A DNA stretch of 64,000 nt from Amycolatopsis australiensis. Its GTDB lineage: Bacteria; Actinomycetota; Actinomycetes; Mycobacteriales; Pseudonocardiaceae. Shown here one piece after another: positions 43,147 through 52,704 of this stretch. The notes below the pieces were generated by a model. It did not search any database, was not told the origin of the DNA, and saw only the letters and a program-made list of their open reading frames with translations. Positions within the stretch are counted from its first letter, which is position 1; each line of letters starts with the position of its first letter. The stretch is from NCBI RefSeq assembly GCF_900119165.1, contig NZ_FPJG01000006.1, forward strand, positions 7,664,001-7,728,000. The letters are read 5' to 3'. The translations under genes were made by a program, and so were the position numbers.

Positions 43147-44001
43147 TCAGCCGCAGTGCTCGAACCCGCTCTCGTAGGTGTTGCTGCCCACCGAGCCGCC
43201 CCACTTCACGCAGGTGGCCGCGGCGGTCTTCTTCACCGGACCGGCGTAGTAGGCGAAGCTGCCGGAATCGGTCACCCGCGTCGAGCCCTGGGCCTCCAGG
43301 AACGCCGAGACCGGGCTGGCCGTGCCGAGCGACGTGGCCTTCAGCGTGGTCACGCAGTTCGCCTTCGTCGAGGCGTTGTACAGCAGGTACGCGGTGCCGG
43401 ATGAGTTCGCCAGCGCCTGCTGGTCGACGACGGAGAAGCCGTCACCGCAGACCTCTGCCGCGGAGTACGGGTTGCCACCGCAGTTGTTCTTGCTCGTGAA
43501 GTCGGTGTGCCCGTAGTACGGCACCGCGATGCCGTTCAGCTTGGCCTTCTGCACCACGCCGTTCAGCCGCTCTTCGAAGTGCAGGTGCGGGCCGGTGACC
43601 CCGCCGGTCGCGCCGGCCTTCCCGATCTCCCGGCCGCCCGCGACCGACTGCCCGACCGAAACCTCCTGGGCCGACAGGTGCGCGTACCGGGTGCGCCAGC
43701 CGCTGCCGTGGTCCACCTCGATCCACTTGCCGTAGCTCGTGCTGCCCTCGTCGGCCACCCGCGTCACCGTGCCGGACGCCGAGGCGAGCACCGGCATGCC
43801 CGTGATCCCCGACTTCTGGAAGTCGACCGAGTACTCCGGGCTGTGGCCGCTGAACGTCGCCGCGGTCACGGTGACCCCGCACTTGAACGGCACCTGGAAG
43901 TTGGGCGCGGCCGAGGCGGTCGCCTGGCCGGCGAGGGTGAGGCCGAGCGCCGGCAGCGCCGCGGCGGCGGCGAACACGGCGAGCCGTCGCAACCTGGACA
44001 T
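43147..44001 (-). CDS. Secreted M23-family peptidase
   Basis: A 284-residue exported protein with a Sec-type signal (RRLAVFAAAAALPALGL, cleavage near ASAAP). The LytM/M23 zinc site is H...D in HSPEYSVDF and HLHFE, within residues 40-165. The last 100 residues have three cysteines and no known domain, and may bind cell wall. It is expected to cut peptidoglycan crosslinks. It is divergent from the sensor kinase at 44097, with a 95-base promoter region between them. Confidence 0.83.
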   Translation of the reverse strand: MSRLRRLAVFAAAAALPALGLTLAGQATASAAPNFQVPFKCGVTVTAATFSGHSPEYSVDFQKSGITGMPVLASASGTVTRVADEGSTSYGKWIEVDHGSGWRTRYAHLSAQEVSVGQSVAGGREIGKAGATGGVTGPHLHFEERLNGVVQKAKLNGIAVPYYGHTDFTSKNNCGGNPYSAAEVCGDGFSVVDQQALANSSGTAYLLYNASTKANCVTTLKATSLGTASPVSAFLEAQGSTRVTDSGSFAYYAGPVKKTAAATCVKWGGSVGSNTYESGFEHCG

Positions 44002-44096
44002 GGGGGAACCTCCTGACAAACGGGACAGCTTGACACCACCCAGGGAAGCCGTCGTCGGTACATTTTCCGTACAAGCACCCGCGGAGGACCTCGACC

Positions 44097-45218
44097 ATGA
44101 CGACCGGACGGACCGGGTTCGCCCGGCGCCCCCACGGACAGGCGTACGTCCGCTGGGCGTTCATCGCGGTCCCGATGTTCGCCGCGATGCCCCGCGCGAA
44201 CACGCTGGCCTGGGTCCTGATCGGGATCACCCTCGCGCTGTCGGTCCCGCTGCTGTGGCTGTACGACGCCGGCGGGCAGAAGCTGCCGCCCGTGCTGCTG
44301 CTGGCCGTGATCCTCAGCGCGGGCACGCTCTGGGCGCTGGTGCCGAACAGCTGGGCGTCGGTGACGATGTTCAGCACCACGTTCCTCGTCGTCCTCCGCC
44401 ACCCGATCGTGCCGATCCTGCTCGCCGTCGCGGCCGACCTGTACTCGATCACCTGCTGGGCGGCCTTCCACGACGCCTGGGACGGCGCGCTGGCGACGTA
44501 CACGATCCTGGCCGTCGTCGTGCTGCTCGGCCTCAACCGGCGGACGCGGCTGGCCCGTATCGAGCAGACCGAGCTGGCGCTCGCCCGCGCGCAGACCGCG
44601 ACCGAGGAGCACGCGCGCGCCGCCGCCCTCGCCGAACGCGCCCGTATCGCCCGCGAGCTGCACGACGTCCTGGCTCATTCGCTGGCCGGGCTCTCGCTGA
44701 ATCTGCAGGGCGCGCGGCTCATGCTGGTCCGCGACGGGGCGAGCCCGGACGCCGTCGCGCAGATCGAACGGGCGCAGAAGCTGGCCTCCGAAGGCCTCGC
44801 CGAGGCTCGCAAAGCCGTCGCCGCGCTGCGCGAAGACGCGGTGCCGGTCGAGCGCACGATCGCGGACCTCCTCGCGGCCTACCGCCTGGACAGCGGCGCC
44901 CGGGCGGACCTCAAGGTCGAGGGCGAGCCACGCGAGCTCGACGCGGCGGTCGGCACGGCGCTGGTCCGCGCGGTGCAGGAGGCGCTGGCCAACACGCGCA
45001 AGCACGCGGGGCAGGCCGACGTCGACGTCACGCTGGACTACCGCTCCGGGAGCGTCGCGCTGACCGTGATCGACCGGCAGGGCAGGCGCCCGCCGGACGC
45101 GCCGGCGGCAGGCTACGGTTTGCGCGGGATGAGCGAACGGGTCGCGCTGCTCGACGGGCGGTTCGAGAGCGGGCCGGGGGAGGACGGATGGCGGATTCAC
45201 CTGACGGTACCGGCGTGA
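44097..45218 (+). CDS. NarL-type sensor histidine kinase
   Basis: A 373-residue membrane kinase. About four to five spans lie in residues 17-147, followed by a coiled linker, the HisKA_3 helix with phospho-acceptor H189 in ARELHDVLAHSLAGLSL, and an HATPase_c domain with EALANTRKHAG and GYGLRGMSERV. No extracellular sensor domain is present, so it probably senses membrane state. It overlaps the regulator gene downstream. Confidence 0.88.
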   Translation: MTTGRTGFARRPHGQAYVRWAFIAVPMFAAMPRANTLAWVLIGITLALSVPLLWLYDAGGQKLPPVLLLAVILSAGTLWALVPNSWASVTMFSTTFLVVLRHPIVPILLAVAADLYSITCWAAFHDAWDGALATYTILAVVVLLGLNRRTRLARIEQTELALARAQTATEEHARAAALAERARIARELHDVLAHSLAGLSLNLQGARLMLVRDGASPDAVAQIERAQKLASEGLAEARKAVAALREDAVPVERTIADLLAAYRLDSGARADLKVEGEPRELDAAVGTALVRAVQEALANTRKHAGQADVDVTLDYRSGSVALTVIDRQGRRPPDAPAAGYGLRGMSERVALLDGRFESGPGEDGWRIHLTVPA

Positions 45219-45856
45219 CGCTGCGGGTCGTGCTGGCCGACGACCAGGCCGTGGTCCGTGAAGGCCTGGTGACGCTGCTCGGGCTGCTGCCCGGCGTCGA
45301 GGTGGTCGGCGCGGCCGCGGACGGGCTGGCCGCGCTCGACCTGGTCGCGCGGCACCGCCCCGACGTCGTTCTCGTCGATCTGCGGATGCCGCGCTGCGAC
45401 GGCGTCGAGACCACCGAGCGGATCCGCGCCGAGCACCCGGACACCGAGGTGGTCGTGCTGACCACGTACGCCGACGACGAGTCGCTGCTGGCCGCGTTGC
45501 GGGCGGGCGCCCGCGGCTTCCTGACGAAGGACGCCGACGCGGAGGCCATCGCACGGGCCCTGCGCTCGGCGGCCGCCGGCCAGTCCACAGTGGACGGCGA
45601 GCTGCAGCGGCGGCTCGTCGAGGCCGCCACCCGGAGCACGCCCAAGCGGGTCAAGGAGATCGAAGGCCTGACGGCGCGCGAGATCGAGGTACTGCGGCTG
45701 ATCGCGGCGGGGCTGTCGAACACCGAGATCGCGCGGACGCTCGTCGTCAGCGAGGCGACGGTGAAGACCCACGTGAACCACCTGTTCACGAAGGCCGGGC
45801 TGCGGGATCGCGCGCAGGCGGTCGCCTTCGCCTACCGGGCGGGCATCGCGGACTGA
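45188..45856 (+). CDS. NarL/FixJ-type response regulator
   Basis: A 222-residue regulator. The receiver has acidic pocket ADDQ, phospho-acceptor D64 in LVDLRMPRCDG and switch T (LTTY), and a LuxR-type helix-turn-helix is at about 157-220 (LTAREIEVLRLIAAGLSNTE). The ATG at 45188 has a GGGGAGGA site six bases upstream. A GTG at 45215 overlapping the kinase stop would give a 213-residue protein and is nearly as good. It pairs with the kinase; the target may be the divergent M23 peptidase. Confidence 0.88.
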   Translation: MADSPDGTGVTLRVVLADDQAVVREGLVTLLGLLPGVEVVGAAADGLAALDLVARHRPDVVLVDLRMPRCDGVETTERIRAEHPDTEVVVLTTYADDESLLAALRAGARGFLTKDADAEAIARALRSAAAGQSTVDGELQRRLVEAATRSTPKRVKEIEGLTAREIEVLRLIAAGLSNTEIARTLVVSEATVKTHVNHLFTKAGLRDRAQAVAFAYRAGIAD

Positions 45857-45861
45857 GGGGT

Positions 45862-46506
45862 TCACAGCAGCCGCTGCGTGAAGCCGGCCGCGGCCAGGCG
45901 GCCGAACGCCCGCTCCACCCCGGCCGGGACCGGTTGCGGGATCGCGAACCCTCGCGCCGCGTATTCCGTGATCCGTTGCGTCTCCCCCACCAGCATGCTG
46001 ACCACGCGGGTCGCGTCCTCGACACCGTCCAGGTAGTCCTCCAGCGAAACCCTCTTCGACGCGCAGACGATCTCGACGCCCGGCCAAAGCCGCTTCGCCG
46101 TCGCGTACGCGCGTCGCTGCTGGTACGGGCGCGACACCAGGGTCACCGAGCGGACCGGGATCCCGCGCTCGGCCAGCAGGCGCCGGGTGAACGCGATGTT
46201 GTCGCCGGTGTTGCGGGCTTCCGGCTCGACCAGGATCACGTCGTCGGGCACGCCGCGCTCCAGGGCGATCTCGCGGTAGTGGACCGCTTCGCCGCGTGGA
46301 AAGCGGTCCACCGTCGTCGGGGCGTTGGCGCCCGTGAAGACGATCAGCGGGAACCGCCCGGCGTGGTACAGCTCCGCCGTGTGGACGGCCACGCCGGGCT
46401 CCCGGCTGCCGAGCCCGACGCCGACGTCGGAACGCCGCGGCTCGTGCCGCAGGTCGTGGTAGTCCCACAACGTCCGGACGTCGGCGTGCAGGTGCTCCGG
46501 CAGCAT
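45862..46506 (-). CDS. YdcF/DUF218-like protein
   Basis: A 214-residue protein with the DUF218 (ElyC/SanA) pattern: VGVGLGSREPGVAVHTAELY, FPLIVFTGANAP, EPEARNTGDNIAFTRRLL and a late VTLVSRPYQQRRAYATAKRL. No membrane span is visible, so it is the cytoplasmic YdcF type that can bind nucleotide-like ligands. Its ATG overlaps the S15 peptidase stop by one base (TGATG). Confidence 0.8.
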   Translation of the reverse strand: MLPEHLHADVRTLWDYHDLRHEPRRSDVGVGLGSREPGVAVHTAELYHAGRFPLIVFTGANAPTTVDRFPRGEAVHYREIALERGVPDDVILVEPEARNTGDNIAFTRRLLAERGIPVRSVTLVSRPYQQRRAYATAKRLWPGVEIVCASKRVSLEDYLDGVEDATRVVSMLVGETQRITEYAARGFAIPQPVPAGVERAFGRLAAAGFTQRLL

Positions 46507-48302
46507 CAGCCGAACGCGGCTCGCAGCGCCGGCTTGCCGCCCGTGACCGGGAGCGTCACCGACGTCTTCGTCAGGTTGAGCGCCAGCCCCGCGCCCGGCT
46601 TCGGCCGCAGCGTGTAGTCGTGGTCGCTGGAGGCCAGCAGGAACTCCAGCCGGTGACCCGCCGCCAGGATGTAGTCCTTCGGCATCAGCTCGACGCCGAT
46701 CCGGTAGGTCTTTCCGGGCGTGATCGGCTCTGTCCGGGCCGGTGACGTGCGGTTCTGCGGGTCGGTCCAGCCGCGGCTGATCACGTGCGACGTGCCGTCG
46801 GGGGCGCGGTCGAGCAGGATCGCCGAGACGTTCGCCGCCGGCCGGTCGAACGCCAGCGCGAGGTCGGCGCGCGCGGCGCCGGAGAGGCGTACGGGCTGCT
46901 TCGCCGCCGAAGTCGCGTACAGCAGGCGGTTCCCGGACGACGCGAGGCCGGCCAGCTGCTCGATCGTCTTCGACGAGTCGTCGGCGAGAGTCTCGACGGC
47001 GGCCGTGCCCGGCACGGGGCTGCGGGTGTCGATGGCGCCCTTCGCGCGGCCGCCCGGCCACGGGTAGACGCGTACGTCGGACGTGCCCGGCGCGGGCCAG
47101 TCGGCCTCGTCGGTCCACGACAGGTCCTCGCGCTGGATCGTCGCCTTCGGCTCGTTCTGGATGCCGTTGTCGATGCCGTAGAGGTAGTGCGACATCCACT
47201 TGTTCAGCGTCGCGAGCCAGACGTCGCGGCGCAGCGAGTACGGGTCCGCGTGCCCGGACTGGTGCAGCCAGATCTTGTGCTCGACGCCGTGCGCCTTCAG
47301 CGCTTCGTACCACTCGGCGACCTGGTCGGTCTTGACGTTCCAGTCGTTGAGGCCGTGCACCGCGAGCACCGACGCGTGCACCTTGGCGACGTCGTTGCGG
47401 TAGTTGCGGACGTCCCAGAACGGCGTGTAGTCGCCGGTCACGCGATCCTGGTCGCGGGTCAGCCCGTCGATCACCGGGCGGCAGATCTGCCGGTCCTCGC
47501 GGGTGTAGACGTATTCGGCGAGCACGTCGGCGTCCTCGCCCTGGAACCCGCCGGCCGCGACCACGGCGCCATCGTTGCGGTAGTACTCGTACCAGCTTGA
47601 GATGGCCGCGATCGGCACGATCGTCTCGAGGCCTTCGACGCCGGTGCTCGCGACGGCGTTCGGCAGCGTGCCGTTGTAGGACACGCCCATCATGCCGGTC
47701 TTGCCGGTGCTCCAGTCCGCCTTCGCCGCGGCGCCGGTCGCGTCCTTCGCGGAGGTGCGGCCGTTGAGCCAGTCGACGACCGAGCGCGCGCCGATCGTCT
47801 CGTTGACGTCGCCGGTGGTCGGGCAGCCGGTGGACAGGCCGGTGCCGAGCGACTCGCCGTACACGACGGCGAAGCCACGGGCGGTGAAGTAGTCCTGGTA
47901 GCGCCAGGTGATCGGGGTGGCCGGGCCGACGCCGTGCGCGGCGACGCGCGGGCCTTCCGGCCCGCGGGCGTACCCGGGGGCGTACAGCTCGACGTCGACG
48001 TCGTGGTTGGCGACGTCGTTGCCGCCGGCGTAGTACGGGCTGGCCTGGTAGACGACCGGCACCTTGAGGCCCTGCTGCGTCGCGCGCGGGCGCACGACCT
48101 GGGCGTGCACGAGGTCGTCGCGGCCGTCGTGGTCGCTGTCGACGGGCGCGGTGACCCAGATGTCCTCGCGGATGACGTCGGCGGGGTCGAACACCGGCTG
48201 GGCCTGGCCGCCGGTGAAGACGGGCGCGGGCGGCGCGGCTTCGGCCGTGCCCACGGTCAGCGGCAAGGTCGCCAGTGCGAGGAGCAGGACTGCGGCTTTC
48301 AC
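46506..48302 (-). CDS. Secreted X-Pro dipeptidyl-peptidase (S15/CocE-type)
   Basis: A 598-residue exported hydrolase with a signal peptide cut near residue 22 (GTAEAAP). The nucleophile S208 lies in GVSYNG within an alpha/beta hydrolase fold, and the C-terminal half is the jelly-roll PepX_C domain (LAFDRPAANVSAILLDRAPD). It cleaves X-Pro dipeptides or related amides or esters. DSDHDGRDD (55-63) looks like a calcium-binding loop. The GTG start at 48302 has only a weak GGGGG upstream. Confidence 0.85.
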   Translation of the reverse strand: MKAAVLLLALATLPLTVGTAEAAPPAPVFTGGQAQPVFDPADVIREDIWVTAPVDSDHDGRDDLVHAQVVRPRATQQGLKVPVVYQASPYYAGGNDVANHDVDVELYAPGYARGPEGPRVAAHGVGPATPITWRYQDYFTARGFAVVYGESLGTGLSTGCPTTGDVNETIGARSVVDWLNGRTSAKDATGAAAKADWSTGKTGMMGVSYNGTLPNAVASTGVEGLETIVPIAAISSWYEYYRNDGAVVAAGGFQGEDADVLAEYVYTREDRQICRPVIDGLTRDQDRVTGDYTPFWDVRNYRNDVAKVHASVLAVHGLNDWNVKTDQVAEWYEALKAHGVEHKIWLHQSGHADPYSLRRDVWLATLNKWMSHYLYGIDNGIQNEPKATIQREDLSWTDEADWPAPGTSDVRVYPWPGGRAKGAIDTRSPVPGTAAVETLADDSSKTIEQLAGLASSGNRLLYATSAAKQPVRLSGAARADLALAFDRPAANVSAILLDRAPDGTSHVISRGWTDPQNRTSPARTEPITPGKTYRIGVELMPKDYILAAGHRLEFLLASSDHDYTLRPKPGAGLALNLTKTSVTLPVTGGKPALRAAFG

Positions 48303-48386
48303 TCAAACCCCCAAGCCGGGCGAAGCGGACGACTGAAGACACTTCCGCTCCGGCCGCGGGAGTGTCAAGAGACTAACGTCGGGGGC

Positions 48387-49934
48387 ATGCCGACCGTGGA
48401 AGCGCCGATCGCCGCCGTGACCGTCTACCCGCAGCAGGCCCGGATCACCCGCCGGGCCAAGGCCTCGCTGGACGGCGGGCCGCGCCTGACGTTCGCCGGG
48501 CTCCCCCTGTCGCTCGACCCTGGCTCGGTGCGCGTCACCGGCACGGGCCCGGCGCTGATCGCGGGAGTCGACGTACGCACCGAGCGGCACGCTTCGCCGG
48601 CCGACGCCGCGCTTCGGGCACTGATCGAGCAACGTCGCGTGGACCAGGCAACGCTCGACGGCGTCGTGGACGACGAAGCGGCCGAAGCGATGAAGGTCGA
48701 CTTGCTGACTTCGCTCGCGAAGCGCAGCGGCGGCAGCTTCGCGAAGGCGCTGGCGGCGGGGACGGCGGAACCTTCGCGCGTCGCCGAGGTGACGGACGCG
48801 CTGAGCGCGCGGCTGGCCGCCGCGTTGAAGGCCCGGCGGGTCCTGACCGAGCGCATCGCCCGGCTTCGCGAGGACCTCGCCGCGCTCGACCGCCGGATCG
48901 AGACGCACAGCGCCCAGTCCGAACAGGACAGTACGTCGGTGGTCGTGGAGCTGGAGATCGCGGACCCGGCGGGATCGGCGGAGCTGGAACTGTCCTATGT
49001 GGTCCCCGGCGCGAGCTGGGAGCCGGGCTACGACATCCGCGTCCGCGGGACGGACGTGACGGTGGTGTCGTACGGCCTGGTCAGCCAGCACACGGGCGAG
49101 GACTGGCCGGAGTGCGAGCTGGCGCTGTCGACGGCCCGGCCGGCGGTTTCGGTGGTGGTGCCGGAGCTTTCGCCGTGGTACCTCGACCGCGTGCACCCGG
49201 TTCCGGCGGCACCCGCGGGTGCGTACGGTGGATCGGGCGGCGGCATTCCCGAGGGGAGGCACTACATGGCGGCGTCCGTGGCGATGGCGCCGAAGTTCGC
49301 CTCGGTGGAGCAGGGCACGACGGCGGTCACGTACCGTCCGTCACGTCCGGTGGCGGTGCCTTCGGGGGCGCAGGGACACCGGACGACGTTGGCACAGCTG
49401 GATCTCACGGCTTCACTGGGGTATGTGACGGCGCCGGTGCTGGCGGAGGAGGCGTATCTGCGGGCCACGGTGGCGAACACGTCTTCGCAGGCGTTGCGGC
49501 CGGGGCGGGCTTCGGTGTTCCACGACGCGGAGTTCGTCGGGACGACGGTGCTCGAAGCGTGGGCTCCCGGGGAGGAATTGGAGCTGGCTTTGGGCGTCGA
49601 CGACCGGATCCGGATCGAGCGCGAACTGGTGCGGCGCACGGCCTCGAAGGCGGCTCTGTCGGGGCAGAAACGGCGTGAGGCGGAGTATCGCATTTCCGTC
49701 GGCAACCATGGGCCGCGTTCCGCGGAGGTGACGGTGGTGGACCAGGCACCGGTGTCCCGCGACGACGCGATCACGGTGAAGGACGTGAAGACGTCACCGG
49801 AGCCGGCGGAGACGTCGGCGCTGGGCGAGTACACGTGGAAGCTGACGCTGGCCCCGGGCGAGACGAAGACGGTGACGCTGTCGTACCGGGTGGATGTCGC
49901 GAAGGGCGTGGAACTGTCCGGCTGGCGGGAGTGA
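48387..49934 (+). CDS. Mucoidy-inhibitor-A-like protein (DUF4140/DUF4139)
   Basis: A 515-residue protein. The N-terminal DUF4140 domain (residues 3-95: VTVYPQQARITRRAK) is followed by a helical arm (120-175) and the DUF4139 domain (200-515: YVVPGASWEPGYDIRV, VSQHTGEDWPECELALSTAR). There is no signal peptide. The family is widespread and its function is not established. The gene is divergent from the S15 peptidase. Confidence 0.82.
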   Translation: MPTVEAPIAAVTVYPQQARITRRAKASLDGGPRLTFAGLPLSLDPGSVRVTGTGPALIAGVDVRTERHASPADAALRALIEQRRVDQATLDGVVDDEAAEAMKVDLLTSLAKRSGGSFAKALAAGTAEPSRVAEVTDALSARLAAALKARRVLTERIARLREDLAALDRRIETHSAQSEQDSTSVVVELEIADPAGSAELELSYVVPGASWEPGYDIRVRGTDVTVVSYGLVSQHTGEDWPECELALSTARPAVSVVVPELSPWYLDRVHPVPAAPAGAYGGSGGGIPEGRHYMAASVAMAPKFASVEQGTTAVTYRPSRPVAVPSGAQGHRTTLAQLDLTASLGYVTAPVLAEEAYLRATVANTSSQALRPGRASVFHDAEFVGTTVLEAWAPGEELELALGVDDRIRIERELVRRTASKAALSGQKRREAEYRISVGNHGPRSAEVTVVDQAPVSRDDAITVKDVKTSPEPAETSALGEYTWKLTLAPGETKTVTLSYRVDVAKGVELSGWRE

Positions 49935-50231
49935 GCTCAGGCGCTTCACCGGTCTCTCGCCGAGAATCGGATCGAACGAGAGTCGGCACCCCATGATCTG
50001 GTGGGGGCAGGTCTCCTGCGCGTCACCCGCACCCCCGTGCTCGAAACCGGAGGCCTCGGAGCGGCTTGTCCTGATCATCTCGGGATCTACGATGGCCGTT
50101 TCCCTCTTGTCCGTGACCGTCGCCATCCTCGTCTCGTCAGCACAATTTGCCCCAACGGCATACGACCGGCCCTCAGCCATGAGTCCCCTCGCAGTGAGCC
50201 GACCCACAGCTGAGGCCGATCCGCGCCCGTG
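49935..50231. other. 297-base interval with no recognised gene
   Basis: The base composition here is less GC-rich than in the flanking genes. A minus-strand frame is open from 50207 leftwards past the end of the MuiA-like gene, with codons such as KRETAIVDPEMIRTSRSEAS and ETCPHQIMGCRLSFDP, but there is no good ribosome site and it runs into the neighbouring gene in the wrong frame. It may be a gene relic. Nothing supports a call. Confidence 0.4.
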
Positions 50232-50663
50232 TCAGCCCTGGGCGATGTACGCCTGCAGCTGTTCCTGGCTCTGCTCCAGCTGCTCCATCCGGTTCTTCAC
50301 CACATCCCCGATGGACACGATGCCCGCCAGGCGGCCGCCCGACAGGACCGGTACGTGCCTGATGCGCCTCTCCGTCATCAGGATCGACAGCTGGTCCACC
50401 GAATCCTCCGGGCCGCAGCTGGCCACCAGCTTCGTCATGATCTCCGACACCGGGCCCTCCAGCAGCGCGGGGCCGTGTTCGTGGAGCTTGCGGACCACGT
50501 CGCGTTCCGAGACGATTCCCGCTATCGACCCGTCCGGGTTCACCACCACCATCGCGCCCACGTTGTGTTCGGCCAGGCCGGCCAGCAGCGTGGTCACCGT
50601 CGTCTCCGGGGTGACCGTCGCGACCGCCGACCCCTTCTTGCGCAGCAGATCCGCAATCCGCAT
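50232..50663 (-). CDS. Two-CBS-domain protein
   Basis: A 143-residue protein made of a CBS pair: first at about 8-62 (VTPETTVTTLLAGLAEHNVG, VNPDGSIAGIVSERDVVRKL), second at about 74-130 (LTERRIRHVPVLSGGRLAGI). CBS pairs bind adenosine nucleotides. A glutamine-rich helix closes it (LEQSQEQLQAYIAQG). Standalone, single gene; comparable to actinobacterial hypoxic-response-type CBS proteins. Confidence 0.87.
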   Translation of the reverse strand: MRIADLLRKKGSAVATVTPETTVTTLLAGLAEHNVGAMVVVNPDGSIAGIVSERDVVRKLHEHGPALLEGPVSEIMTKLVASCGPEDSVDQLSILMTERRIRHVPVLSGGRLAGIVSIGDVVKNRMEQLEQSQEQLQAYIAQG

Positions 50664-50765
50664 GGCGATCCTTCCCGTCGGTGAGCTGGATCACCACAGG
50701 TTAAGGGCACACCGACCGGGGCGAAAGTCCGGCAAACGGGGCGTCTTCGTGATATTCGAACCGAT

Positions 50766-51212
50766 TCAGCCGAGACGTTCGGCCAGGCCGTCCAGTGCCG
50801 ATCGGATGCCTGCCGCGTAGTCGTCGTCGCCCAGGGCGGCCAGGCGGGACTTCGCCAGCGCCAGCTGCTCGCGGGCCTCCTCGAGCCGGCCCAGCTTGCG
50901 GTAGTCCTCGCCCAGGTTCAGGTGCAGCGACGGGTAGAAGCCGCGCACCGCCAGCGACGAGTGGTGCTCCTGGACGCGCGAGTCGGTCAGCGAGTCCGCC
51001 GCCGCCAGTGCCCGCAGGTCCCACTCCAGTTCCTCCGCCGGGTCGTCGCAGACGTCGGCCATGTGGTGCGCCAGCGCGACGCGGTGCAGCGGGTCGCCGT
51101 CCGGGCCGATCGACTCCCACAGCCGCGCGAAGGTCGCGTACGCGCCGGCGCGGTCGCCGCCGATGTGCTGCCGCAGGCCGGCGTCGATCGCCACCAGCAC
51201 GTCGTCGGTCAT
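50766..51212 (-). CDS. TPR-like helical protein coupled to a MocR regulator
   Basis: A 148-residue all-helical protein. Segments GDRAGAYATFARLWESIG and LHLNLGEDYRKLGRLEEARE have the spacing of tetratricopeptide repeats. The ATG overlaps the MocR stop (ATGA), so the two are co-translated. The function is unknown; TPR-like proteins generally mediate protein contacts. Confidence 0.7.
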   Translation of the reverse strand: MTDDVLVAIDAGLRQHIGGDRAGAYATFARLWESIGPDGDPLHRVALAHHMADVCDDPAEELEWDLRALAAADSLTDSRVQEHHSSLAVRGFYPSLHLNLGEDYRKLGRLEEAREQLALAKSRLAALGDDDYAAGIRSALDGLAERLG

Positions 51213-52621
51213 GCCACTCCTTCGTCCACCAGCTCGCGCAGCCGGGCCAGCCCCGGCTCGATCCGCTCCACCGCGACCGCACCGTAACCGAACACCAGCC
51301 CGTGCCGCCGCTCCCCCACCGCGAAGTCCCCCAGCGAGTACAGCCGCACGCCCCGGCGGCGTGCCGCGCGGACCAGCGGGCCCGCGTCGGCCGGCGAAAC
51401 CGCGCTCAGGTGCAGGCCCGCGGAGGACGGCAACGGCGTCAGGAAGTCCGCGAACGACGTCGCCAGCGACGCCGACAGCAGCTCGTGCCGCGCCCGGTAG
51501 ACCTTCCGCATCCGCCGGACGTGCCGGGCGAACCCGCCCTCCGCCATGAACGCCGCCAGCGCCGCCTGCTCGACGTTCGGCGCGTGCCAGTCGGTCAGGT
51601 ACCGGGCCTTCACCAGCGCGGGCACCAGCGACGGCGGCGCGACGAGGAAACCCAGCCGCAACGCCGGCGACAGCACCTTCGAAAACGAGCCGACGTACAC
51701 GACCCGGCCGCGCGAATCCAAGCTGTGCAACGGTTCCAGGGGCCGTCCGGTGTAGCGGAACTCGCTGTCGTAGTCGTCCTCGACGAGCACGGCGTCGTGC
51801 CGCCCGGCCCAGTCGAGCAGTTCGAGACGCCGGTCCAGCGACATCGACAGCCCCAGCGGGTACTGGTGCGACGGCGTCACGTACACCAGCCGCGTGCCCG
51901 CCGGGATGGCGTCGACGACGATGCCCTCGGCGTCCACCGGCACCGGCGCGACCCGGACCCCGCGCGCGCCGAGCACCAGCCGCGGCGGCGGGTAGCCGGG
52001 GTCCTCGACGGCGGCCACGTCGCCCGGGCGCAGCACCACCCGGCCGACCAGGTCCGTCGTCTGCTGGGCCCCGGCCGTGACGACGACCTGCTCCGGGCTC
52101 GCCCGGACGTCACGCGCCACTCCGACGTGCCGGGCGATCTCGGCGCGCAGGCCGGCGTGCCCCTGCGGGTCGCCGTAGGTCATCAGGTCGGCTTGCCCGG
52201 CGCGCAGCCGCTGGGTGACGAGCCGCCGCCAGGTGTCGAACGGGAACCGCGTGAGGTCCGGGACGCCGGGCCGGAAGTCGAACTCCGGTGCCGGGGCGAA
52301 CGGCGCGGGCGGCGCCGGGACGGCGTCCCACTCCGGCAGCGGGCGCACGCCCGACACGGACGACGGCCGCGGGCGGCTCGCCGGCGAGGCCGTGACGAAG
52401 GTGCCCGCGCCGACGCGCCCGGCGAGGAACCCCTCGGCGGTGAGCCGGTCGTAGGCCGCGCTGACCGTCGTCCGCGAGACCGCCAGCCGCTGCGCCAGCT
52501 CGCGCGTCGGCGGCAACGCCTCGCCGGACCGGATCCGGCCGTCGAGGATCGCCGCGCGCAGCTGCCGGTAGATCGCGTCGCGGTGGCCGCGCGTCCCGGT
52601 CAGGTCGATGTGGACGTCCAC
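51209..52621 (-). CDS. MocR/PdxR-family transcription factor
   Basis: A 470-residue GntR-aminotransferase fusion. The winged helix spans 5-75 (YRQLRAAILDGRIRSGEALP, LAVSRTTVSAAYDRL). The fold type I aminotransferase domain is at about 110-465, with the PLP lysine in VYVGSFSKVLSPALRLG. MocR proteins use PLP as a sensor rather than for catalysis and commonly regulate a divergent gene, here the TIGR03086-like gene at 52705. Starts at 52621 or 52657 are both GTG; 52621 matches the usual family length. Confidence 0.85.
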   Translation of the reverse strand: MDVHIDLTGTRGHRDAIYRQLRAAILDGRIRSGEALPPTRELAQRLAVSRTTVSAAYDRLTAEGFLAGRVGAGTFVTASPASRPRPSSVSGVRPLPEWDAVPAPPAPFAPAPEFDFRPGVPDLTRFPFDTWRRLVTQRLRAGQADLMTYGDPQGHAGLRAEIARHVGVARDVRASPEQVVVTAGAQQTTDLVGRVVLRPGDVAAVEDPGYPPPRLVLGARGVRVAPVPVDAEGIVVDAIPAGTRLVYVTPSHQYPLGLSMSLDRRLELLDWAGRHDAVLVEDDYDSEFRYTGRPLEPLHSLDSRGRVVYVGSFSKVLSPALRLGFLVAPPSLVPALVKARYLTDWHAPNVEQAALAAFMAEGGFARHVRRMRKVYRARHELLSASLATSFADFLTPLPSSAGLHLSAVSPADAGPLVRAARRRGVRLYSLGDFAVGERRHGLVFGYGAVAVERIEPGLARLRELVDEGVA

Positions 52622-52704
52622 GGGACCGACTCTAGATTGGCCCACGAAGGTCGGCACGGATTTGGCACTGTTCGTGGTCCGCTCCCCCGCCTAACGTGCC
52701 GGGC

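Noticed and set aside
49794..50207. 137-codon minus-strand open frame overlapping the MuiA-like gene
   Set aside because: No ribosome site, no recognised domain and a long overlap with a well-supported gene on the other strand.
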